A DNA stretch of 5,433 bases from Verrucomicrobiota bacterium (GTDB taxonomy: Bacteria; Verrucomicrobiota; Verrucomicrobiia; Limisphaerales; UBA1100), in assembly GCA_028872645.1 (NCBI GenBank), contig JAPKDK010000205.1, positions 1 through 5,433 on the forward strand. The letters run 5' to 3'. The translations under genes were made by a program, and so were the position numbers. The notes beneath the pieces are model-generated. The model was not told the origin of the DNA. It saw only the letters and a program-made list of their open reading frames with translations, and made no database searches. The stretch's first letter is position 1; every line of letters begins with the position of its first letter. This document shows, piece by piece, positions 1-5,433 of this stretch.

Positions 1-143
1 CCCGCCGCCTCATTGCTCACAAGAGTGGGCAGTTGGAATTGTACGACCACACCTCATCGGCTGGTGAGACCAAAAATCTCGCCGAAGCCCAACCGGAAAA
101 GGTAGCCGCGTTGCTCAAGCAGCTTCGCGCGCGTTTACCCTAG
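1..143 (+). CDS. Sulfatase, C-terminal end only (partial)
   Basis: The frame with codons starting at base 3 is open from the window edge to TAG at 141-143 and encodes 46 residues. It contains G-Q-L-E-L-Y-D, then G-E-T-K-N-L-A and a helical tail rich in K, E and L. This E-L-Y-D...E-x-x-N-L-A pattern is the usual C-terminal end of secreted type I sulfatases, where a final beta-hairpin is followed by a short helix. The next gene ends with the same pattern (E-E-L-Y-D...W-T-N-L-A), so the two genes are probably tandem sulfatases. The catalytic domain lies outside the window, so subfamily and substrate cannot be judged. Only 14 bases separate its stop from the next start, which suggests co-transcription. 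The family call rests on this tail alone, but the tail is distinctive. Confidence 0.8.
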   Translation, partial: RRLIAHKSGQLELYDHTSSAGETKNLAEAQPEKVAALLKQLRARLP

Positions 144-157
144 TAATCTAAAGCAAC

Positions 158-1654
158 GTGAAACAACTTATCTCTCTCATTGTCGCAGTGTTCTGCCTAT
201 CGGTCACGGTGAAGGCAGATGACTCGAAACGACCTAATGTGCTATTCATCGCCATTGACGATCTTAACGATTGGGTCGGTTGTTTCGGTGGGCATCCGCA
301 GGCGATTACGCCCAATCTGGATCGCTTGGCCAAGCGGGGAGTTCGCTTCACCAATGCCCATTGCGCCGCGCCCGTGTGCGGGCCATCGCGTAACGCCATC
401 TTCACTGGCCGCCAGCCGTTCCAGACGGGTATGTACAACAACAGTGACAAGGGGTGGTACAAGAAACACCCGAAGGTCATTCTGATGCCTAAGGCGTTTA
501 GGCAAGGCGGCTATGCCACCTATGGCACCGGCAAGCTCTTGCATAGCGGTAGCAAGGGTGTTTTTGAGAATGAATATTACACCGGGCAACGCTGGAGTCC
601 TTTTGATAGCAAAAAGGTCAACTACACCAAGGCCGAGTTGCCCAGCAAGGGAAGCGATAATCCGAGGCACGTTGTGAGACTGAGGCAACGGGATTATGTA
701 TTGCCGTTCAATCGTATGCCCAGTGATCGCAGTCCCGATGATCCCAAGGGCGAATCGTTTGATTGGGCGGCATTGGACGTACCGGACAATGCAATGGGTG
801 ACGGGAAAATCACCGACTGGGCAATCGAACAACTGAAGGCGCAACAGGCGAAAAAACCTTTCTTCATGGCCGTTGGATATTACCGCCCGCACATTCCCTT
901 ATACGCACCGAAGAAATACTTCGATATGTACAAAGGCCTGAATATTAAGTTGCCGCTTGTACGCGAGGATGACCTTAATGATCTCAGCCCAATCGCGCGC
1001 AAATTGGCGTTAGAAGCTGCCACCGCTGGGTCGCATTCGACCACGATCAAGCACGGCCAATGGCAATCGGCGGTTAAGGCCTATCTAGCCTGTGTGACCT
1101 TTGTTGATGCGCAAGTGGGTCGTCTAATGGCCACGCTCGATTCGAGCTCACAAGCGAAGAATACCTGGGTGGTAATCTGGAGTGATCACGGATGGCACTT
1201 GGGCGAAAAGCAACACTGGGGCAAATCGACTGGCTGGCAGCGATCTACTCGGGTGCCCTTGATTATCCTGCCGCCCAAAGGAGACGCAACAGACCGGTTT
1301 GCAACCGATGCAGCTTGTGATAACCCGGTGAGCCTCATCGACCTATATCCGACCTTACTCGATTTGTGCGGCTTGCCAGAAGGACGTAAATTGGCGGGTC
1401 AATCACTGCGTCCGTTGCTCGAGAAGCCGACCGATAAAAGTAACCGACTGGTGGTTACCACCTTCGACAAGGGCAACCACGCCTTAAGCGGCACCCGCTG
1501 GCGTTACATTCGCTACAAGGATGGCAACGAGGAATTGTATGATCGAAAAAATGATCCACACGAATGGACCAATCTTGCCGCCGAGGCCAAGAACGCCCTA
1601 GTGCGGAAGCGTTTTGCCAAGGCTCTGGATGAGATTCTTACAAACGGAAAATAA
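158..1654 (+). CDS. Secreted type I sulfatase, iduronate-2-sulfatase-like
   Basis: This 498-residue protein is a formylglycine-dependent sulfatase (alkaline phosphatase superfamily) expected to hydrolyse sulfate esters on a glycan outside the cytoplasm. Residues 1-20 form a signal peptide with probable cleavage after V-K-A20. D34-D35 in A-I-D-D-L-N are the N-terminal metal ligands. C74-G-P-S-R78 is the C-x-P-x-R motif whose cysteine is converted to formylglycine, so a maturation enzyme elsewhere in the genome is implied. K126 in T-G-K, H245 in R-P-H-I-P, D343-H344 in S-D-H-G and K356 in H-W-G-K complete the expected active-site set. Length and the G-W-H-L-G-E-K block resemble iduronate-2-sulfatases and their many PVC homologues, but the true substrate cannot be read from sequence. 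The start is GTG at 158: an in-frame TAA lies at 149-151, and the next GTG (188) would destroy the signal peptide. No strong Shine-Dalgarno sequence is seen. The C-terminus carries the E-L-Y-D...N-L-A tail. Confidence 0.93.
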   Translation: MKQLISLIVAVFCLSVTVKADDSKRPNVLFIAIDDLNDWVGCFGGHPQAITPNLDRLAKRGVRFTNAHCAAPVCGPSRNAIFTGRQPFQTGMYNNSDKGWYKKHPKVILMPKAFRQGGYATYGTGKLLHSGSKGVFENEYYTGQRWSPFDSKKVNYTKAELPSKGSDNPRHVVRLRQRDYVLPFNRMPSDRSPDDPKGESFDWAALDVPDNAMGDGKITDWAIEQLKAQQAKKPFFMAVGYYRPHIPLYAPKKYFDMYKGLNIKLPLVREDDLNDLSPIARKLALEAATAGSHSTTIKHGQWQSAVKAYLACVTFVDAQVGRLMATLDSSSQAKNTWVVIWSDHGWHLGEKQHWGKSTGWQRSTRVPLIILPPKGDATDRFATDAACDNPVSLIDLYPTLLDLCGLPEGRKLAGQSLRPLLEKPTDKSNRLVVTTFDKGNHALSGTRWRYIRYKDGNEELYDRKNDPHEWTNLAAEAKNALVRKRFAKALDEILTNGK

Positions 1655-1774
1655 AAAAATGCGTGATCGTTAAGCCGCATCCATTTCCTATTCTCTAAAA
1701 AAAGAAAATTTATTGGGCAATTTTTTGTTGAGCGGAAGTATCCCCGAATTATAGAGCTCATCTCCCGCAACGAA
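1655..1774 (+). promoter_or_regulatory. A/T-rich spacer with weak terminator-like and promoter-like elements
   Basis: This gap is much more A/T-rich than its flanks. AAAATT at 1705-1710 can pair with AATTTT at 1719-1724 around an 8-base loop and runs into more T residues, giving a weak all-A/T terminator-like hairpin. A second minor stem pairs ATGCG (1659-1663) with CGCAT (1676-1680). Further on, TTGTTG (1725-1730) and AATTAT (1747-1752), 16 bases apart, form a poor sigma-70-like promoter. None is strong. If any is real, the spacer ends the sulfatase transcript and starts the next one. No convincing Shine-Dalgarno sequence precedes ATG 1775. No gene is seen here; a minus-strand frame crossing the gap looks non-coding. 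Confidence 0.25.
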
Positions 1775-1924
1775 ATGATGATAACAACGCGAACCCTGGT
1801 TCTATCTGTGATGGCAGTGTGCCAGACGGCATCTGCTGATGTGCGTCTGCCCCAAATTTTCGGGGATAAAATGATTCTACAGCAAAAAACTAGCAATGCG
1901 GTCTGGGGTTTTGCTGAACCGGGG
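1775..1924 (+). other. Sialate O-acetylesterase-like 5' segment of the chimeric gene
   Basis: These 50 codons encode a signal peptide plus the start of the mature N-terminus typical of SGNH-type sialate O-acetylesterases (V-R-L-P...F-G-D-K-M-I-L-Q-Q...V-W-G-F-A-E-P-G). In those enzymes the W-G-x-A-x-P-G stretch leads on into a beta-sandwich and then the SGNH hydrolase domain; here the similarity stops at G50 and sialidase-like sequence begins. By hand count 24 of 50 codons end in G or C here, against 38 of the next 50. The segment therefore looks like the remnant of another gene. It supplies the start codon and export signal to the sialidase body. Confidence 0.75.
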
Positions 1925-2896
1925 CTCATTTATCCGCTCGAAGGTCGGGCCACGCCGCAGTGCTACGCATCGACGATTGTGCAGACAACGAAGGGCGAGC
2001 TCGTGGCCGCGTGGTTTGCAGGCACGCACGAGAAGCACACGGACGTCGGCATTCGCGTGGCGCGGTCGGTTAATGGCAAATGGACGAAACCCGTCGAAGT
2101 GGCCGATGGCTCCGAGGGCGAGGACAAGGAATTTCCATGCTGGAATCCCGTTTTGTTTCAGCCACGGAAAGGCCCGCTGATGCTCTTCTATAAAGTAGGC
2201 CCCTCGCCGAGCCGTTGGTGGGGAATGCTGATGACCTCCACCGACGGCGGCAAAACCTGGGCCAACCGCCGCAAGCTTGGCCGTCACGACAAGGTTGGCC
2301 ATTTACTTGGCCCGGTTAAAAACAAACCGGTGCAGTTGGCCGACGGCGCGATCCTTTGCCCCACCAGCACCGAGCACAAAAGGTGGCGCGTGCATTTTGA
2401 AATCACGCGTGACCTCGGCAAAACTTGGAGCGTCATCGGCCCCATCAACGACGGCAAAGAATTTGGCGCCATCCAGCCGAGCGTGCTCTTTCACAAAAAC
2501 GGCGCGCTGCAAGTGATGTGTCGCAGTCAACAAAAAGTCGTCACCAAAAGCTGGTCCAAGGACGGCGGCAAAACGGGGAGCAAGATGACCGCCTCGCCGC
2601 TGCCTAATCCAAACGCCGGCACCGATGCTGTCACGCTCAAGGACGGCCGCCAACTCATCGTTTACAATCACACCACCAACGGCATCCGCTTCCCATCCGG
2701 CCGCAGCATGCTCAACGTCGCCGTCTCCACCGATAGCAAAACCTGGAAACCCGTCATCACCCTCGAGCGCGCGCGCGGCGAATATTCCTACCCCGCCGTC
2801 ATCCAAACCCACGACGGCAAAGTCCACATCACCTACACGTGGCAACGAACATCCGTAAAACACGCCGTGCTTGACCCGGCGAAATTACAGCATTGA
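1775..2896 (+). CDS. Secreted sialidase-fold (Asp-box) protein with a sialate O-acetylesterase-like N-terminus
   Basis: This 373-residue protein has a signal peptide at 1-21 (cleavage after A-S-A21). Residues 22-50, with V-R-L-P-Q-I-F-G-D-K-M-I-L-Q-Q and W-G-F-A-E-P-G, match the conserved opening of sialate O-acetylesterases, not sialidases. From about residue 51 it is a BNR/Asp-box beta-propeller of the sialidase_2 type (exo-alpha-sialidase-like): C-Y-A-S-T-I-V, A-A-W-F-A-G-T-H-E, P-C-W-N-P-V-L-F-Q, F-Y-K-V-G-P-S-P-S, G-T-D-A-V-T-L-K-D-G-R and Y-S-Y-P-A-V-I-Q. Asp boxes are clear at 155-162 (S-T-D-G-G-K-T-W) and 211-218 (T-R-D-L-G-K-T-W). They are altered at 261-268, where W is G268, and at 318-324, which is one residue short. 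A weak one lies at 98-103. The propeller looks complete, so the protein may be active. I see no classic R-I-P motif and cannot assign catalytic residues, so sialic acid specificity is unproven. ATG 1775 is followed directly by a second ATG at 1778; either could be used. Confidence 0.85.
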   Translation: MMITTRTLVLSVMAVCQTASADVRLPQIFGDKMILQQKTSNAVWGFAEPGLIYPLEGRATPQCYASTIVQTTKGELVAAWFAGTHEKHTDVGIRVARSVNGKWTKPVEVADGSEGEDKEFPCWNPVLFQPRKGPLMLFYKVGPSPSRWWGMLMTSTDGGKTWANRRKLGRHDKVGHLLGPVKNKPVQLADGAILCPTSTEHKRWRVHFEITRDLGKTWSVIGPINDGKEFGAIQPSVLFHKNGALQVMCRSQQKVVTKSWSKDGGKTGSKMTASPLPNPNAGTDAVTLKDGRQLIVYNHTTNGIRFPSGRSMLNVAVSTDSKTWKPVITLERARGEYSYPAVIQTHDGKVHITYTWQRTSVKHAVLDPAKLQH

Positions 2897-2906
2897 GCGA
2901 TGCTCA
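2894..2906 (+). repeat. Small inverted repeat overlapping the stop codon and ATG 2900
   Basis: TGAGC (2894-2898) and GCTCA (2902-2906) are a perfect 5-base inverted repeat around a 3-base loop. The left arm contains the stop codon of the sialidase-like gene. The upstream candidate start ATG (2900-2902) falls in the loop and the first base of the right arm. It is too short to call a terminator, but it is one reason to doubt translation initiation at 2900. Confidence 0.35.
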
Positions 2907-2922
2907 GATTGCAATGCATTTT

Positions 2923-2944
2923 GAATGGGGTTTCCCCCTTATTC
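2923..2944 (+). repeat. Hairpin in the leader of the DUF1549/DUF1553 gene
   Basis: GAATGGGG (2923-2930) can pair with CCCC (2934-2937) and ATTC (2941-2944) around a TTT loop, with a 3-base bulge (CTT) on the right side. The G/C core is only four pairs, and no clean run of T follows, so this is not a convincing intrinsic terminator. It could be an RNA-stability or leader element if the transcript runs through. It lies inside the long reading frame from ATG 2900 but upstream of the preferred start at 2996. Confidence 0.3.
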
Positions 2945-2980
2945 GTCAGATTTTCAGAGTTGAAAATTTTATTCAAATTT

Positions 2981-2998
2981 AAAAGGCTTTGCGGGGTG
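2981..2998 (+). promoter_or_regulatory. Ribosome binding site supporting the GTG 2996 start
   Basis: AAAAGG at 2981-2986 is a usable Shine-Dalgarno sequence, ending 9 bases before GTG 2996-2998. Starting there gives a compact signal peptide (R near the N-terminus, hydrophobic W-L-L-A-I-V-L-V-W-L, then A-M-A before the mature protein). ATG 2900 has no comparable site upstream and lies 3 bases after the previous stop. Confidence 0.5.
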
Positions 2999-5203
2999 GA
3001 AGCTAGTCGATGGTTGTTGGCGATTGTGTTGGTGTGGTTGTCACCCAACGCAATGGCGGCACCGGCCAAGCTGATGAATTTTGCCAATGACGTGGTGCCG
3101 GTTTTTACCAAGGCGGGGTGCAATGCGGGGGAGTGCCACGCCAAGGCAGGTATGGGGCAGAATGGGTTTCGGTTGTCGCTGCTGGGGTTTGAGCCGGAGG
3201 AGGATTACGAGCATTTGGTGAAGGAATCGCGCGGGCGACGCATTACCATGGCCGCGCCGGATCAGAGTTTACTTTTGTTAAAAGCCTCGGGCACGGTGCC
3301 GCATGGTGGCGGTCGGAAGTTGCCGGTTGATTCCACGGGCTATCGCGTGTTGCGAAATTGGATTTCACAGGGGATGCCATTCGGCGGCGCAGCGGATCCC
3401 AAGCTGGCGATCATTTCGGTAACGCCCGCGCAGGGCACGTTGAAGAAAAACTCAGCGCAGCAATTAAAAATTTCCGCGCGTTATTCGGACGGCAGCGTTC
3501 GCGACGTGACGCACCTTGCGCTGTACGAAGCCAACGACAAAGCAATGGCGACGGTGAGCGATGGCGGACGGGTTGCGGTGAGTGACTTGCCCGGCAAGGT
3601 GGCGATCATGGTGCGGTACGCCGGCAAAGTGGGCGTGTTCAATGCCGCGATTCCGCTGGGCGCGCCGGTTGGGAAAATGCCGCCGGAAAAAAACTTCATC
3701 GATAAATTTGTTTTCGCGAACTTGAAACAAATTGGCATTCCACCGTCGGCGGGGATTGATGACAGTACATTTTTGCGGCGCGTCACACTGGACATCGCCG
3801 GACGGCTGCCGACGTTAAAAGAGGCGGAGGCATTTCGCGCGAGCACGGCCAAGGACAAACGCGACCAATGGATCAACACGCTTTTGCGCAGCCCGGACTA
3901 CGCGGATTTTTTCGCGAACAAATGGACCATGCTATTGAAAAACCGACGCGATTCTGCCAGCGACATTACCGCAAACTTTGCGTTTCACTCGTGGGTGCGC
4001 GACGGGTTGCTGGCCAACAAGCCCTATAACCAAATGACCCGCGAACTGCTGGCGGCCACCGGCACGATCATGGGTAACCCGCCGGTTGCGTGGTACAAGC
4101 GCGTGAAGGATCCCAAGAATCAAATCGAAGACGTGGCGCAACTTTTCCTCGGCGTGCGAATGCAATGCGCGCAATGCCACCATCACCCGTTCGAGCGCTG
4201 GAGCCAGGATGACTATTATAGTTTCACGGCATTCTTCAGCCGCGTGGGCCGCAAGCCAACGGGCATTCAGGGCGAGGACATGATTTTTCACAAACGCGGC
4301 ACGGCCGAGGCGGCCAATGTGAAGACCGGCAACAAGCTGCGTCCGGCCGCGCTAGGCGATGCGATCCCGAAGATTGCGCCGGACGATGACCCGCGGCTGC
4401 AGCTCGCCGATTGGATGGGCCGGAAGGACAACCCGTTTTTTGCCAAGGTGCTGGTGAACCGATACTGGAAACATTTTTTCAAGCGCGGGCTCATCGAGCC
4501 GGAGGATGACATTCGCGACACCAACCCGCCGACCAATCCCGAATTGCTTGCGGCGCTGGAGAAGCATTTCATCGAGAGCGGGTTTGACCTCAAGGCGCTC
4601 GTGCGCGTCATCACGCAATCGAGCACATACCAGCTCAGCGCGAAACCCAATGCGCACAACGGCGTCGACCGGCAAAATTTTTCGCGCTTCTATCCGCGCC
4701 GTTTGCAGGCGGAGGTGTTGCTGGATTCCATCGACCAACTCACCGGCGCGACCACCGTTTTTGCCGATCTGCCCGCGGGCACGCGCGCGGTGGCGTTGCC
4801 GGACAACAGCTACAACCGCGCCTCGCCGTTTCTGAAAGTGTTCGGCCGGCCCGAGGCCGAGAGCGTTTGCGAATGCGAGCGGGCGCACTCTTCGAGTCTG
4901 GCGCAGATCCTGCATCTCATGAATGGCTCGGACATCAAGGCTAAGCTACGGACGACCAAGGGCCGGGCGAATCAACTGGCCGCGGACAAGCGCGCCAACG
5001 ATCAAAAAATCCGCGAAATGTATTTGGTGGCTTTTGCCCGCGCCCCCCGCCAAGCCGAGCTGAAGGTGGCGCTGGATTATTTGGAGGCAACTCTCTCGGA
5101 TGCGAACGGCAACTTGGTTCCCAAAGCCACCGCTCATCGTCAGAAACTGGAAGACCTTCTCTGGGCGCTGATGAACACCAAAGAATTCTTATTTAACCAT
5201 TAG
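2996..5203 (+). CDS. Secreted DUF1549/DUF1553 protein with cytochrome-like motifs
   Basis: The frame is open from ATG 2900 (767 residues), but GTG 2996 (735 residues) is preferred. It has a Shine-Dalgarno-like AAAAGG and gives a normal signal peptide cleaved after A-M-A, whereas ATG 2900 would give an implausibly long basic leader of over 50 residues. Numbering below follows the 767-residue form. Residues ~60-165 are a planctomycete cytochrome C-like domain with C74-N-A-G-E-C79-H80, a C-x4-C-H variant. Residues ~170-252 look like a bacterial Ig-like domain (A-R-Y-S-D-G-S-V-R-D-V-T). Residues ~262-450 are DUF1549, ending with C423-A-Q-C426-H427 followed by H-H-P-F, a standard C-x2-C-H motif. 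Residues ~495-755 are DUF1553, with N-P-F-F-A-K-V-L-V-N-R-Y-W-K and a terminal N-T-K-E-F-L-F-N-H typical of the family. The family is abundant in PVC bacteria near sulfatases and DUF1501 genes; its reaction is unknown, and heme binding is inferred from the motifs only. The next gene starts 2 bases after its stop, so the two are probably co-transcribed. Confidence 0.92.
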   Translation: MEASRWLLAIVLVWLSPNAMAAPAKLMNFANDVVPVFTKAGCNAGECHAKAGMGQNGFRLSLLGFEPEEDYEHLVKESRGRRITMAAPDQSLLLLKASGTVPHGGGRKLPVDSTGYRVLRNWISQGMPFGGAADPKLAIISVTPAQGTLKKNSAQQLKISARYSDGSVRDVTHLALYEANDKAMATVSDGGRVAVSDLPGKVAIMVRYAGKVGVFNAAIPLGAPVGKMPPEKNFIDKFVFANLKQIGIPPSAGIDDSTFLRRVTLDIAGRLPTLKEAEAFRASTAKDKRDQWINTLLRSPDYADFFANKWTMLLKNRRDSASDITANFAFHSWVRDGLLANKPYNQMTRELLAATGTIMGNPPVAWYKRVKDPKNQIEDVAQLFLGVRMQCAQCHHHPFERWSQDDYYSFTAFFSRVGRKPTGIQGEDMIFHKRGTAEAANVKTGNKLRPAALGDAIPKIAPDDDPRLQLADWMGRKDNPFFAKVLVNRYWKHFFKRGLIEPEDDIRDTNPPTNPELLAALEKHFIESGFDLKALVRVITQSSTYQLSAKPNAHNGVDRQNFSRFYPRRLQAEVLLDSIDQLTGATTVFADLPAGTRAVALPDNSYNRASPFLKVFGRPEAESVCECERAHSSSLAQILHLMNGSDIKAKLRTTKGRANQLAADKRANDQKIREMYLVAFARAPRQAELKVALDYLEATLSDANGNLVPKATAHRQKLEDLLWALMNTKEFLFNH

Positions 5204-5205
5204 TT

Positions 5206-5433
5206 ATGTTTTTCAACACAATCAAAAACCATCGATTGCTTTCCGCCGCCTTCGCATTCGGGCTCGCGGCCTCGGCCCCAGGGCAGTCAGTCATCCTCCC
5301 TGCGCCGCGCCTGCTCACCACGCTGCCCATGGGCGGCAAGGTCGGCACCACATTTGAAATCACCATAAGCGGCGATGATCTGGACGGCATCACCGGGATG
5401 CATTTTTCGCATCCGGGCATCACCGCCAAGGCG
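5206..5433 (+). CDS. Secreted beta-sandwich (TIG/pre-peptidase-like) protein, N-terminal part
   Basis: ATG 5206 opens a frame that runs off the window after 76 codons. Residues 1-24 are a signal peptide (basic N-I-K-N-H-R, hydrophobic L-L-S-A-A-F-A-F-G-L, cleavage near A-S-A24). The mature part reads L-T-T-L-P-M-G-G-K-V-G-T-T-F-E-I-T-I-S-G, then D-L-D-G-I and H-F-S-H-P-G-I-T-A-K. That pattern, a beta-strand after G-G-x-x-G-T-T followed by F-S-H-P-G-I, is the recurrent N-terminus of large secreted PVC proteins carrying pre-peptidase C-terminal domains. Those proteins are commonly encoded next to DUF1549/DUF1553 and DUF1501 genes. It starts 2 bases after the previous stop, so translational coupling is likely; no strong Shine-Dalgarno sequence is visible. 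Any catalytic domain lies beyond the window, so no enzyme function is assigned. Confidence 0.8.
   Translation, partial: MFFNTIKNHRLLSAAFAFGLAASAPGQSVILPAPRLLTTLPMGGKVGTTFEITISGDDLDGITGMHFSHPGITAKA

Noticed and set aside
242..892. 216-residue minus-strand open frame inside the sulfatase gene
   Set aside because: It lies antisense to a clearly coding sulfatase with intact catalytic motifs, and its translation shows no recognisable domain.
1705..1726. Strong intrinsic terminator after the sulfatase gene
   Set aside because: The stem is almost wholly A/T and would be unstable, so it is recorded only as a weak terminator-like element within the spacer.
1513..1929. Minus-strand frame covering the spacer between sulfatase and sialidase-like gene
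   Set aside because: It overlaps both flanking genes and shows no signal peptide, domain or ribosome binding site, so it does not fill the spacer with a gene.
2303..2863. 186-residue minus-strand open frame inside the sialidase-like gene
   Set aside because: Its G-, A- and V-rich translation is what antisense of a C-ending-codon gene produces; no motif is seen, and the + strand clearly encodes the propeller.
1775..2896. Frameshift joining two separate genes, rather than an in-frame fusion
   Set aside because: The frame is continuous from ATG 1775 to TGA 2896, and both family signatures are read in that single frame. The esterase body is missing, not shifted into another frame.
2913..2920. 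Perfect palindrome AATGCATT as an operator
   Set aside because: An 8-base A/T-rich palindrome is expected by chance at this scale, and no second copy or adjacent promoter supports it.
2833..3144. Minus-strand frame covering the spacer before the DUF1549/DUF1553 gene
   Set aside because: It overlaps the coding ends of both neighbours and has low-complexity, unrecognisable content.

Overview
This window looks like part of a carbohydrate-scavenging locus from a member of the PVC superphylum, most likely a Verrucomicrobiota or Planctomycetota bacterium. That placement is inferred from gene content: tandem secreted type I sulfatases, a DUF1549/DUF1553 cytochrome-like protein and a secreted beta-sandwich protein are a combination characteristic of those phyla. 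No ribosomal or other phylogenetic marker is present. Every credible gene is on the + strand.

Layout. Bases 1-143 are the last 46 codons of a first sulfatase, recognisable by its C-terminal tail. After 14 bases a complete second sulfatase (158-1654, GTG start) follows, with a signal peptide, the C-x-P-x-R maturation motif and metal ligands; it resembles iduronate-2-sulfatases. A 120-base A/T-rich spacer follows. Next is a 373-residue secreted sialidase-fold (Asp-box) protein (1775-2896). Its first ~50 residues, signal peptide included, are not sialidase-like: they match the conserved N-terminus of sialate O-acetylesterases. About 100 bases carrying two small hairpins then lead to a DUF1549/DUF1553 protein, whose real start is probably GTG 2996 rather than ATG 2900 (ends 5203). 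Two bases later begins the N-terminus of another secreted protein with a beta-sandwich (TIG/pre-peptidase-like) module, cut by the window end.

How the genes may work together. All four products with a visible N-terminus carry export signals, and the upstream sulfatase probably did too. Sulfatases would remove sulfate esters from a sulfated glycan, and the sialidase-fold enzyme would cleave or bind a terminal sugar. The DUF1549/DUF1553 protein has two Cys/His heme-type motifs and is a widespread partner of such loci, but its biochemical role is not established.

Most notable observation. The 1775-2896 gene appears to be a natural chimera: the 5' end of a sialate O-acetylesterase gene is joined in frame to the body of a sialidase-like gene at about position 1925. 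Third-position GC rises across the join (hand count 24/50 codons before, 38/50 after). I see no RNA gene, CRISPR array, insertion sequence or clear long repeat in the window.
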